Both the position numbers and the translations under genes were made by a program. Positions 43,465 to 53,081 of a stretch of 64,000 nt of DNA are shown here, piece after piece. The notes beneath the pieces are model-generated. The model did no database searches, was not told the DNA's origin, and saw nothing but the letters and a program-made list of their open reading frames with translations. The stretch covers positions 15,171,545 through 15,235,544 of the forward strand of contig CM039506.1 in assembly GCA_022432975.1 (NCBI GenBank). Reading direction: 5' to 3'. Numbering within the stretch: position 1 is the stretch's first letter; every line of letters starts with the position of its first letter. The DNA comes from Begonia masoniana (lineage: Eukaryota; Streptophyta; Magnoliopsida; Cucurbitales; Begoniaceae).

Positions 43465-45415
43465 TGTAATGGTTCAAATTTTTGGAACCCTGATGTAAAA
43501 ATCAAATTGTAAATTTGATTTGAAAATATTTTTGGAATTTTGTTGGTGAATTACGGCCATCCATAGTTGGAAGAAATTTCAATGTAGATTTGGTGAAAAT
43601 TTTTGGAAGTTTGAAAATTTTTGGAAGAAAATTTTTGTTTGGACAGATTGGGAGCCGATCGAAGAAGAGATGATCGAAGACAGAAGGTGCGCCGATCGAT
43701 CAACATTTTATTTTTAGCCGATCGATCACCCCTCTCAAAATTTTGAGAAAGAGCGGGTAGTACGTCCGCCGACCGATCGGCGATGGGTGCCGATCGATCG
43801 GCCCTCGTTTTGAAGAAATCCAATTTTTGAAGAAAAATCTGGTATTTTTGGGAAATTTTGAGGTTTTTAAAATGTGATTAATCTAACTCTAATCTAAAGA
43901 GTTAGTAGAAGACAAACATGCTTAAATTAATAGTTAATCAAGGTAATTTTGTGAAAAACTAAAAAGAAAAGGATGAACCGGTAATTTTCATTATTAAAGC
44001 AAGGGCAAAATGGGTAGCTTCACCCATGAAACTTCTAGAAAACTTAGAGATGCCAGGTTTTATCCATTGTTTGTTGGGAATAGGCGGTAGAACAGGGGAG
44101 AAAAAGGAAAGGGAGAGAAAGAGAAGAGAAATGAGGGAAAAAAATGGAGATTTTGGGATTTTCTTCAAATGAAGCTTCAAAGCATGGAGAAGGGAGGTCT
44201 AGGGTTCAAAACCAACCTCTAAATTTGATTTTCGTGGAAGCTTGAAGGAAAATATTAGAGGTAATTAAATTTTGCATTTAGAGTATGCAATTTACCTCTA
44301 ATAGAATTGATTTGAAAGCCGCGAATGTTGCATGAGTTTTATATCAACTTTGATCATGTATTGACAAAAAGATAAAATTTACACTTAAATGTGAGATTGA
44401 ATTTACTTCACATTGTGCACAATATGTATAACTATGATGGAAAGACCAGGGGCCTTACACATAGTCATCCTCCCTTGGGTTGAAAGTCCCTAAACCTCGC
44501 GAGGGTAGCAGGCTCGGGGTACTACACTCCGGCTGGGGAAAGTCCAGAAATCTGTAAGAATTTGTTATAGTTATACATATTGGGTGGACTTGTGTTAGGC
44601 ATAGAATTTCACAAATATCATCGATTGTTAAATTATTTATGTATATTTCTTTGATTAATAATTTTTAAATATAAAATTCTTATTTCATCGTGCCTTGATT
44701 TTATTGTAGTTGTGCATCGGTTTATAGTTTGAAATTGATTTTCTATTATTGATTTCTAACATGAATTTCTATGGAAATTGTATGATTTTAAAACGTGGAT
44801 GTGAAACATATTATAATTGGAAATTTAAATCTTTTACGGTGGAACAGATGGAGGAAGAACTTATGTTATTTGGATAGGGTTAAATTGATTATTTTAACTG
44901 CAAGATTTATTTACTGGGCTCAAAGGCTCATTATGTGAAATATTACATTTTTCAAATAACGATAACGTTTATAGGGGCGAGAAATGCAAGGCAACCTAAG
45001 TTGGTACAGAGGCATATAGTGGACTATCAAGGTAGATGATGTTTTGGATTACGGATGATGTCAATAATATTTTGGTAAAATATTTTGTAAAGTCATATGT
45101 AGTAACTTAAATATTTTAGGATGTTTCCGAAGTATTTTGCGAATTATGTATAAACTGGTTTAGGTAAATAAATTTGGCAAATTTTAGTTATGGTTTTGAT
45201 TATATCCTATCTTAGGATTCTGATTGAATTGAAGTATTGACTTTAATAATGGGAATTGTTTAAGAAATTATGAATTCTTTTTAAGATATTAGGTACCTGA
45301 AGGACGGGTTTATTGAAAATATAAACGTATTCATGCAGTTTAGAAACTTGAAAATTATTATTATTTTCCCACTTTGGGAGTTCACAACCTGTTGAGGTCG
45401 GGACGGGTCCTGACA
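43465..45415 (+). repeat. Element O 3' LTR
   Basis: This 1,951-bp LTR begins TGTAATGGTTC and ends GGGTCCTGACA. Only one LTR is in the window, so the right boundary rests on the CA end and on the typical ending of such LTRs. It carries five GCCGATCG motifs at 43653-43802, two of them in palindromes. No gene is supported inside; the minus-strand ORFs at 43551-43823 and 43959-44180 are chance frames. Confidence 0.75.
43653..43802. repeat. GCCGATCG palindrome cluster in the element O LTR
   Basis: GCCGATCG or near copies occur at 43653, 43691, 43717, 43768 and 43789. The last two are palindromes: GCCGACCGATCGGC (one mismatch) and GCCGATCGATCGGC (43789-43802, perfect). No known factor site is assigned. 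Confidence 0.75.
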
Positions 45416-46252
45416 ACATTCACATCCCTTAAAATTCTAAACATTATCCAAGGTAAATTTCAAATTACCCGATATCAAGTTCCTCTAATTTAATCGCACA
45501 ATAATTTCTCAAATTACTGAATTTACCAAATTAACCAAAAAATCTAACGTGATTATAAAAGACAAAACGAGTCAACTTTTGACATGTTGTCAGTCAATGA
45601 CTAAAAATTCCAGATGTGAAATTTTAATTAATTATAAAAAAATGAGTTGGATCAATAAAATTATGATTACCATAAGACCCGTGACTTGTTTGGCAAAGTC
45701 ACCTTTATTATCGGACCTTGAACCACCTGTAAGAGAACAAGTCACGATGTCATTGCAACACATCCAATGTAGAAATTGAAGTCTAATAAAGAAGGTAGGT
45801 GACGCCAATATTGTCTAAAGATTTGAAAGTTTTGTCTCGCACAGAGATAGTGATCGCACATTAGGCTTGTAAACGAATCAATCCTCTTGGAAATTAAATT
45901 CTAAATTGAAGCTACGTGGACATATTCTGATCTTTTAGGAGCAATTGAGGAGGCAAGTTAATCAACTCACTTTGGTGCAGACAAGTTCAAACCCGCGAGC
46001 TCCGATTTTGAGCTGGACTCAATTGGTGTGAAGGAGAGGTCATTTTGAAGTGTCATCTTGTTGGTAGTTTACAAAAAGAGTATTGTGAAAAAATACAAAA
46101 TAAAAACCAACTTTAGTTTTGAGTTGGACCGGACAGACACAAAGTCACAAATGGAGCAAGTGATTGAGGAATAGTTGGGCCGACTTGGGTCCAAAAATAA
46201 ATCCCACAAAATCCAACCAATTTATTATACCTGTTGGGTGGGTTCCTGATCA
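45416..46252. other. Spacer upstream of the heat-shock gene
   Basis: There is no gene or repeat I recognise. A cluster of four TGAC cores in both orientations (GTCAA, TTGAC, GTCAATGAC) at 45571-45601 could be WRKY-type W-boxes, but short motifs like this also occur by chance. The small ORF at 45549-45779 has no support. Confidence 0.5.
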
Positions 46253-46270
46253 TTCACGAAGGTTCTAGAC
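46253..46270 (+). promoter_or_regulatory. Heat-shock element of the sHSP promoter
   Basis: TTCacGAAggTTCtaGAc is four alternating five-base units, three perfect and the last GAC in place of GAA. This is the binding pattern of heat-shock transcription factor trimers. It ends 36 bp before the TATA box, the usual position in plant sHSP promoters. Confidence 0.85.
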
Positions 46271-46306
46271 AAGTTTTGCGATTCAACCAGAAATATTCTT
46301 CAGCGT

Positions 46307-46314
46307 TATAAATA
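46307..46314 (+). promoter_or_regulatory. TATA box of the sHSP gene
   Basis: TATAAATA lies 112 bp before the ATG, which would give a 5' leader of roughly 80-90 bases. A near-palindrome AGAAATATTCT occurs on both sides of it (46289-46299 and 46367-46377), a weak extra heat-shock-like element. Confidence 0.85.
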
Positions 46315-46425
46315 CCTGATTGTTGTTGTGGTCTTTAACCAAATTCCTCACAGACAGCATCGGATAAGAAATATTCTGCAAGAAAGTCACCCTGTTTTCT
46401 CAATCCAAGGTCTAGATTACCAAAA

Positions 46426-46911
46426 ATGTCGCTGATTCCTAGTTTCTTTGGCAACCGACGAAGCAACGCCGTCGATCCCTTCTCACTCGACCTTTGGGAT
46501 CCCTTCAAGGATTTTCCCTTCCCTCCCTCGATTATTTCTTCGCCTTACCCTCAATTTTCCCGAGAAAACTCTGCTTTCGTTAGCACTCGAGTTGACTGGA
46601 GGGAAACGCCGGAAGCCCATGTGTTCAAAGCCGATCTACCAGGGCTGAGGAAGGAGGAGGTGAAGGTGGAGGTAGAAGACGAGAGAGTGCTTCAGATCAG
46701 CGGAGAGCGGAAGGTGGAGAAGGAGGAAAAGAACGACACGTGGCACCAGGTGGAGCGAAGCAGCGGGAAGTTCTCGAGAAGGTTCAGGATGCCGGAGGAC
46801 GCGAAGCTAGAGGAGATAAAGGCGGCGATGGAAAATGGGGTTCTCACCGTGACGATACCAAAAGCAGCGGTGAAGAAGTCGGAGGTGAAAGCGATTGAGA
46901 TCTCCGGCTGA
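46426..46911 (+). CDS. Class I cytosolic small heat-shock protein, about 18 kDa
   Basis: An ATP-independent chaperone that forms oligomers and holds unfolding proteins in the cytosol for refolding by HSP70/HSP101. The 161 residues are the normal length. The N-terminus [14 protein letters not shown] then [14 protein letters not shown] is the class I signature, with no targeting peptide. The alpha-crystallin domain covers about residues 55-146, with [20 protein letters not shown] (consensus II, 66-85) and [20 protein letters not shown] (consensus I, 123-142, with the GVL at 138-140). The C-terminal I-x-I anchor is IEI (157-159). The gene has no intron, as usual for the class. The promoter has a four-unit heat-shock element and TATA box, so heat induction is expected. 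It appears intact between retrotransposon clusters. Confidence 0.96.
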   Translation: MSLIPSFFGNRRSNAVDPFSLDLWDPFKDFPFPPSIISSPYPQFSRENSAFVSTRVDWRETPEAHVFKADLPGLRKEEVKVEVEDERVLQISGERKVEKEEKNDTWHQVERSSGKFSRRFRMPEDAKLEEIKAAMENGVLTVTIPKAAVKKSEVKAIEISG

Positions 46912-47424
46912 ATAGATAATATGACATATTCAGTGTTTTTGTTTATTAGTTTATTTATTTACTGTCACCATAATTCTATGTCGTGTATTCAGTGTTTTTG
47001 TTTGCCTTTGTCTTGACTATCTTGGTAATAATTATAGGTTACATAATCCATGTTATTTTTGTGGTCATTCTTCTCCTCTTTCTACTTTACAGTAGTAACT
47101 GCAACTATGGTCTAATTTACTATATTGTTCCGGTGTATATTATATTTGTGTTCTTTAATGAAATTGTAATTAAATTCACTACCACTTACCTTTTAATTTA
47201 ATAGTATATCTTAATTTTTTATAATATATAAATTGTTTTCATATTTGACTATTTTTGTTCCATTTAAATACAATTAGCACTATCAATTGGATTGCTCGTT
47301 GAAGTCTTTGGGAGCAATGTTGTTGTTTTTTGTTTGGAGACCTCTCTTTTTCTTCTTCCTTTTCATTGACTTTCATGCTAATTTCATTTGTATCTTTCAT
47401 GACAGATAATCCATGATGATTTTT
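46912..47424. other. AT-rich 3' flank of the sHSP gene
   Basis: This contains the 3' untranslated region and spacer. The 22-bp string with TATTCAGTGTTTTTGTTT is repeated at 46927 and 46986. The ORF at 46983-47201 is a hydrophobic low-complexity frame without support. Confidence 0.5.
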
Positions 47425-47875
47425 GTTCTTTCATCTTAAGCACTTTGAGATCTCTTATTTCTTGAATTGTCGTGAACTTGAATTGCTTTTTTTTTTTTTT
47501 TTAGAAGACACCGGAGAATTTTCTAACCATCTCTTCACTAGGATAAATTCTATCAAGAGATTTCAAATTATTAGTAATGTTAGTGAATCTAGGAAATATT
47601 TGACTAATAGTGTTATCCTTATCTATAGAAAACACTTCATATTTATGGACAAGCATGTTCAATTTATTTTTTTTCACTTGATTGGTGATTGTGATTTCAA
47701 ATAGTTTTTATATGGCACATGTATGATCACATCTTTGTACTCTATTAAATTCATTTCAATTTAGTACACAATACAAAGTATTCATTACCTTAGCATTTAT
47801 GCATAGTTTCTTCAAATTATTATCATCAAACTCTATAGGTAATTCAGGTACAACTAAACCATTTTCTTGTTTCAT
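47425..47875 (-). pseudogene. Ty1/copia Gag relic
   Basis: On the minus strand, ATG at 47875 begins MKQENGLVVPELPIEFDDNN. It is followed by NAKVMNTLYCVL, a stop, NEFNRVQRCDH, a damaged stretch, LVHKYEVFSIDKDNTISQ, FPRFTNITNNLKSLDRIYPS, EEMVRKF and, after an A-run of about 15, TTIQEIRDLKVLKMKE. These are the landmarks of the copia-type Gag (UBN2 family). Several stops, frame shifts and the A-run that replaces the usual LPxxWE region mark it as a relic. It lies just inside a primer site and LTR on the same strand. Confidence 0.75.
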
Positions 47876-47940
47876 TGGAGTACCATTTTAAAAAAGATAT
47901 TAAATCACTATTTCAATAACAATAAAGTTTAAAAACATGG

Positions 47941-47952
47941 TTTTGATACCAA
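47941..47952 (-). other. Primer-binding site of the copia relic
   Basis: On the minus strand, TTGGTATCAAAA adjoins the LTR beginning (plus strand) at 47953. It matches the initiator tRNA-Met primer in its first eight bases. Confidence 0.65.
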
Positions 47953-48312
47953 TGGTTGGATCGAAGCAACCAAAGAAGAGGTGAATAAGATTATCAAAAC
48001 TTTTTTGTGATTCAAGTTATATTAGTTTGCAAGCTCACTATATGATCATTTCTCATTCACTTTAGTTGTTCTAATACTAATATGAAGCAAAAATACTGTA
48101 ATAAGAGAGATGAGAAAGAGAGTGCAAACAAATTTATTAACGCAGTTCGACCAATCTTGTTAACGCAATTCTTCAGACTTGTCGACACTTTGAGCTCTCT
48201 GTTTCAATGATAGATCGGTCAACACTTTGGTGGAGTGATCGACACTTTGAACTCTCTGTAATTTCAATAAATGTTTACCAGTCGATACTTTGGAAGATTT
48301 TTCTACACTTTG
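47953..48312 (-). repeat. Copia relic LTR, first part (continues at 54341-54613)
   Basis: On the plus strand this starts TGGTTGGATCG beside the primer site. It contains a run of imperfect repeats with the core CGACACTTTG (48180-48312: CGACACTTTG twice, plus CAACACTTTG, CGATACTTTG and CTACACTTTG). It is cut by element D and resumes at 54341 with the same motifs (CAACACTTTG, CGATATTTTG). Confidence 0.65.
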
Positions 48313-49572
48313 TGACATGCCTCGGGTTACATTTAAAAGGAAAATTGGCAAAGTCTCAAACTTTATATCTTCTCTCTACTTATTACGTGTTTTTCTCTTG
48401 TAGGTATAATTCTTGGAAGGAATACATATGGAGCACTTGGAGGAAGTCACCAACTAGCCCGATGAGAATTTTTCTTCCCGGGCCTCTATCTTTGTAATTT
48501 TTTTATTTTTGAACTTATTTGGCATACATTCGCCTTTATTGTATGGATTATATAATTACATCATGCATTAGATTGTGTGGTTAGGGTTAGATGTATGTTG
48601 GTGGATTATGGGTTGAAGAAATTCAACCAATTATTCAAAGAAAAAAAGGCCTTCACAAGATCAAGCCCAAAGAAAGCCATGGCCCAAAGAAGAGCCCACA
48701 TTTAAAGATATGATTTTGCAGGTACAAGAGTTAGTGGCAACATGGATTGATGATGTGACAAGATTGTGTCCATTGATCCATTTAGGCATGGCATTCATCT
48801 TCTCCCTAGGATGTGTGCTTGTTTGCCTTGATCTTGGCCATCCATCCTTTTTCATCCAAGGGCCACCATTTATTCATCCTTATGGAAACCCTAATCCACC
48901 CTAGGATCTCTATAAAAGCATGACATTAGTGAATGTTTAACAACTTTTGCCTTAATCAATACACTACTGTTTCCCTAATATCCAAGGTGTTTCCTTTGGT
49001 GTTTTCCTTAGTTCTTTGAACCAAGTGGAGTAGCCCTCCATTATTAACTTAGCTTGGGTTGCTAAGTTAATTCTTACTCATTCCTCGCCTTCTTCATTGG
49101 GAGTTGGAGTTGAGAACGAAAATCCAGGCCTACGGTGGTCGTTTTTTCTACGGGAAAATCATTCACTCGAGAACTTAAATCGTAAGATCGCTCTACGAGT
49201 CCGCCAAGGGTATTTCTTTTACTTTCTTGCCATCACATTTTCACACACATCACCCTTTAATTTTCGGCCATCAAACTCACACACTCCACATTTATTTTAT
49301 TGCATTTTTCTCTTCATTTTCATCTTGCATATCTTCACCATTTCACACACTCTCTCTTCATCTCTTTCCTTATTTTTCTTTTATCTTTCTTGCCCTCATT
49401 ATCCACCATATATTCGGCCACTAGCACACACACCACTCTCCTCATTTTTTTTTTGCATTTATTATCATATTTAGTCCATATTTTCGGCCATTTACACTAC
49501 CACACAACCGATTACTCTTCTTAAATATTTTGTGGGTTTGAACACAACCCTTTTCTAAGGGATTTTGTGTCA
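48313..49572 (+). repeat. Element D 5' LTR
   Basis: This begins TGACATGCCTCGGG and ends TTTTGTGTCA. A likely transcript region starts after CTCTATAAAAGC (about 48909-48920). The 3' half is T/C-rich with three to four TTTTCGGCCA motifs. ORFs such as 49097-49474 are low-complexity frames within it. Confidence 0.9.
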
Positions 49573-49574
49573 AG

Positions 49575-49587
49575 TGGTATCAGAACC
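49575..49587 (+). other. Element D primer-binding site
   Basis: TGGTATCAGAACC begins two bases after the 5' LTR and is complementary to the initiator tRNA-Met 3' end with late mismatches. Confidence 0.85.
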
Positions 49588-50985
49588 AAAAGGCTTCCCA
49601 CAATGCGTTTTAGTTGCCATGACAATAGTCAAAAATCGGCACAAAACCGGGATAACGGCTCGTTTTATTTTCTAGCATTTTTCCTTCCTTACTAATATTG
49701 TGCTAACTTGTGCTATTTTATTTTTATTACTTGCTGCCATTATTATTGTCATTTAAATGCTTAAAATATTCTGGAAAATATGGTATGCAATGTGTTAGAA
49801 GATTGGCTAAGGTGAGCATTTCAAATCCCTCATTTTTCTTTTTCTGTTTTATCTCCTTTATTCTCGGTTTTTTCCCTTGTTTTGTTGCCTCGGTTTTTCT
49901 ATATTATTTGATGTGTTTTGAGCCATGTTTTAGCACTTAGATATTGTCCATTAATTATATAAAATTCTGGAATTTTTGGTGTTTAAAAATCGGCCTAAAA
50001 CTAATTCTAAAAACCGGTTGTTGAAGTGTTATTCTCCTCGGATTTTGTTAGACTTTTGCCTCGGTTTCATGGTCATTTTTGCCTTGATTTTTCTATGCTA
50101 CTTTACTATGAATGAGCCACGAAATTTCATCTAAGATATGTGCTATTAACTTGTTTCAAAATCGGAATTAAATGATGCATAAATTGACCCTAAAGTTTGA
50201 GCTATAAAATCGGTTCATTTATGTTATTCCTCTTATTTTTCTTGGCATCTTTTGATTATAATTGAACCATGTTTTGCATCTAAATGTTGTTCCAATAACT
50301 AAAGATTAATTCTGAAATTTTGATGCGTGAAAGTCGGCTCTAAATTTTTACTTAAAAATCGGATTCTACTTGTTGAATGCTTATTAAGTTTCTCGAGTAT
50401 GTTCCTCTCAGATTTCCTTGTTAGTTTGCTGAATGTTTGCACTTGGATTTAGCTTATAATTCATCTTTTAAATGCTGTAATTTAATTGCACAAAATTTGA
50501 TTTACAAGGATGATTAATTTTCTAGCTAAAAATCGGCTATATTGAATATTATGCACTTAGAAAATTCTGCTCTATATAACTTGAAATTTCAGCATATTAA
50601 CTATGATTAAATTCATGATCTAATTGTATTAGTTGCTGTTTTTGAAGTTATTTAGTTTCTATTAATATTATTTTGAGTTATTCTAATTAAAAGTCGATAA
50701 CTTGATTGAAATTGGTTAGACTTGTGATAATTGCACGAATTGAAAATTTTATTTCTAAAACTAGTTATTGCTAAGTAATATTGAAACCTAAGTTGTTTAT
50801 TGAATACCAATTTTTAAATATTGATTGTGAGCATGATCCTTATTTTACTTTTGTCTTAGCTAGGAAACATTCCTTAGTACCTAAAATTTTTCCTAAGACA
50901 ATTAATCAAGATAATCACCTCACTAACTTTTAAGATAAAACAACTTAGTCAAGAACTTGAAATTTAAAAATTAAAATACTTAGAC
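49588..50985 (+). other. Element D leader with decayed tandem repeats
   Basis: About 1.4 kb without a convincing ORF. Three diverged units of about 160-194 bp are anchored at 49920 (GAGCCATGTTTTAGCAC), 50114 (GAGCCACGAAATTTCATC) and 50274 (GAACCATGTTTTGCATC). AAAATCGG-type motifs recur at about 49633, 49988, 50160, 50208, 50331, 50356 and 50529. Confidence 0.6.
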
Positions 50986-51843
50986 ATGACTAATAGGAGC
51001 GGCTTTGCACGTGACACACCCCATAAAAAATCAAATCGTGCGAGGGGCACTCCCCCTCCCGAACCTACACGTCACGAAGGTGAGACTAGTGCTCGAGGAG
51101 GCATGCAAGGACAACTCGATGCCTTAACGAGCGTAGTTCACATCCTTGCCCAACAAGTCCAATCATTATTGAACAATCCTCCCCGAAAAGAATCTCAAGA
51201 ACGAAATCCTTCACGAGAGACATCTTCTAGGGTTATTTCCGAACGTCCTAGGCGTAGAAATCCTTTTCTACAACCCTTAGAGGAAGAAGAATGAGATGAG
51301 CCCTAAAGAAGGAGATCCCGATATTTTGAATCGGAGGATGAGGATTGGGCACACAATCAAGAACCAAACATTATCACATTTAGTGGTCTCTATGGTAGTG
51401 ATGAATATTCTATTTGGGTTAAAAGGTTAGAAAAGAGATTTGCTTATAAGTATTATGGTGAAAGGGCAAAAGTTAACTTAGTCTCTAAGAGTTTAACCAA
51501 GAAAGCTAAATCTTTGTTGGAAATATTTTTAGCAAATTTAAGAAGAAGTAAGGAAGAAGACTTGATTTCTTGGACAATAATGAAGAGGATATTAGAGAAG
51601 GAATTTGGCCCAAAACTACAAAAGGAAGAGCCCAATTTTAGGAACAAAATTTTTAAGGAAGATTACCCTATATGTTACCATATTTCCTCCAAATTTAAGA
51701 ATCAAAATAGGCGTGAATATCCCTCCACTCATGGAAGAAATTTAAGGGATAAAAGGGGGATAAGGACTAGGATTAATCAACCACCAATTCTATCTTCCAA
51801 ACCAATTATTGACGGAATTAAAATTACCGGCCACCTTTTGTAA
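50986..51843 (+). pseudogene. Element D Gag-like gene
   Basis: The ATG at 50986 (MTNRSGFARDTPHKKSN) opens 102 codons to TGA at 51292. A second stop (TAA) lies four codons on, and the frame then continues open to 51841. The second part has FSGLYGSDEYSIWVKRLEKR, AKVNLVSKSLTKKAKSLLE, ISWTIMKRILEKEFGP, which aligns with the element B CA core (FNG..DGNTFLDWV, RVKIQLVSLEL, ITTWREIKTLMRRRF). The usual LWW is replaced by LLE. No zinc knuckle is seen. Two nonsense changes break it in this copy. Confidence 0.7.
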
Positions 51844-52290
51844 AATTGGGTACAAGAAACTTCAAGGATACTTGCCAATTCATCAACCATTCTTGGATCA
51901 CCACCTATTATGCCCAAAAAGATGAATGAATTCAATGAAGAAGTCTTAAGTAATGTAGAATTGCAAGAAATTTTAGAGAAAACACCGAGCTTAAGTAAAG
52001 AGGAAGAAGAGACATTAGAAGGAGCCAATTATTACTCCGAAGAAGTTCCTCTTGTTGAGATGAAAAATCAAAAGGAAGAAGACATTTTGAAGGAAGAGGA
52101 AAGTGAACGATTAAAGGAGGAATTACCACAAGGTTTACCACCCATGCATGGTAATGCTTACCAATTAGATGGAACAACCCAAGAGCACCTTCATTCAAGT
52201 GGAGTCATTTGGCATCATAATCCCTTTTATAATGAATCACCCACCTCCCAACCCTCAAATTTACCCTTCTTCAAAACAAATCCCATTTAG
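51844..52290 (+). pseudogene. Element D acidic segment with an RT-entry remnant
   Basis: An open frame from 51910 (MPKKMNEFNEEVLS) is rich in Glu and Lys (SLSKEEEETLEGANYYSEEV, EEDILKEEESERLKE). Then comes EELPQGLPPMHGNAYQLD at about 52120-52173, matching the element B RT entry EELPQGLPPLLGIEYQID. Directly after it the RT sequence is absent. This marks the left edge of the deletion or replacement that removed the pol domains. Confidence 0.6.
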
Positions 52291-52399
52291 GAAGAAATTG
52301 TGGAAGAGGAAAAGATGCTTTGTCATTTGAAAGAAGAGTCAACATGGCGACAAAAAAAAGATAGAGTAAAGTGAAGAGAGTATTTTTGGAATTTCTAAT

Positions 52400-53008
52400 A
52401 TGATCATTGGTCTACCACACTCCCTTCCGAATATTAAAGGAATAAACCCTTCTTTCCAACCATACCTAAGGAATAAACTTGAGGAAATTTCCTTACCATC
52501 CCCCTCAATTAGGAAGAGGTTTGTTTATGGCTTTGGGCCTCAGTATTACCTTCCCACATTGCACCATCAATCCCAACAAATAAATAGAAATTTTACTCCC
52601 TTTGTGTTCCACAAACGCCTCATCTTATTAATGAGAGAATTACCAAAACCACGTATTCCATTTGGCTACCACAAATTCTACCATAGAACTAGAGTTAAGG
52701 TTCAATTGGTTAGAAATTTTATCTTTACGATCTTAAGAGAAAAAAGATTATTTCTTTGGTCAAAGGACTTTAGCATTTCCACCTCACTACATGTCGGATT
52801 TGATTACTTTGGAAAATTTCGTCCCATCATTGAGCAATCGCCCTCCAAAGTAACTTTCGAATCCAATTCTACCACCCTTAACAAAAAAAATTTTAGTATT
52901 ACCATCCAACCCCCTTGCTATTTACAGTATCATTTGGTGATAGATTTTCAAACGAAAGAACATACCCTCATTGCATTCCAATTCGAGCCTTCAAAGAGTA
53001 GACAATAA
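52400..53008 (+). CDS. Unrecognised 202-residue ORF in element D
   Basis: An uninterrupted frame of 202 codons starting MIIGLPHSLPNIKGINPSFQ and ending FQFEPSKSRQ, just 73 bases before the 3' LTR. It is basic and rich in Phe, Ser, Pro and Ile. I see no zinc knuckle, protease, RT, RNase H or DDE motif, no signal peptide and no clear membrane segment. In AT-rich sequence like this, a stop-free run of this length is unlikely by chance, while neighbouring frames are full of stops. It occupies the place of pol. It may be a captured or rearranged sequence, or a diverged remnant. No function is proposed. Confidence 0.5.
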   Translation: MIIGLPHSLPNIKGINPSFQPYLRNKLEEISLPSPSIRKRFVYGFGPQYYLPTLHHQSQQINRNFTPFVFHKRLILLMRELPKPRIPFGYHKFYHRTRVKVQLVRNFIFTILREKRLFLWSKDFSISTSLHVGFDYFGKFRPIIEQSPSKVTFESNSTTLNKKNFSITIQPPCYLQYHLVIDFQTKEHTLIAFQFEPSKSRQ

Positions 53009-53081
53009 ATCATAGGAGACAAGTTTAGGGAGAAGTCAATCAACAGATTTGAGGTCAAATCCTCAAATCACCCGGAGAGGA

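Larger units (their letters stand above)
735..45415 (+). mobile_element. Element O: decayed Ty3/gypsy chromovirus, host of the nest
   Basis: O is present as two pieces, 735-3206 and 43360-45415. The left piece starts in the middle of reverse transcriptase and runs through RNase H and integrase into the chromodomain. The right piece holds the last chromodomain codons, a polypurine tract and the 3' LTR. The reading frame resumes across the gap (..GVEQA before, TWELEIEMKEKYP after), and AGCTA flanks the gap on both sides, showing that element B inserted here. Gag, protease and the 5' LTR are not in the window. Many stops and frameshifts make it non-functional. Domain order and chromodomain place it with Tekay/Del-like chromoviruses. 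Confidence 0.85.

Noticed and set aside
46983..47201. 72-codon hydrophobic ORF after the sHSP gene
   Set aside because: It begins in the 3' untranslated region, is built of AT-rich codons and has no recognisable homology.
49097..49524. Overlapping Ser/His/Phe-rich ORFs, partly repeated at 53997-54310
   Set aside because: They lie in the pyrimidine-rich half of the element D LTRs and are composition artefacts.
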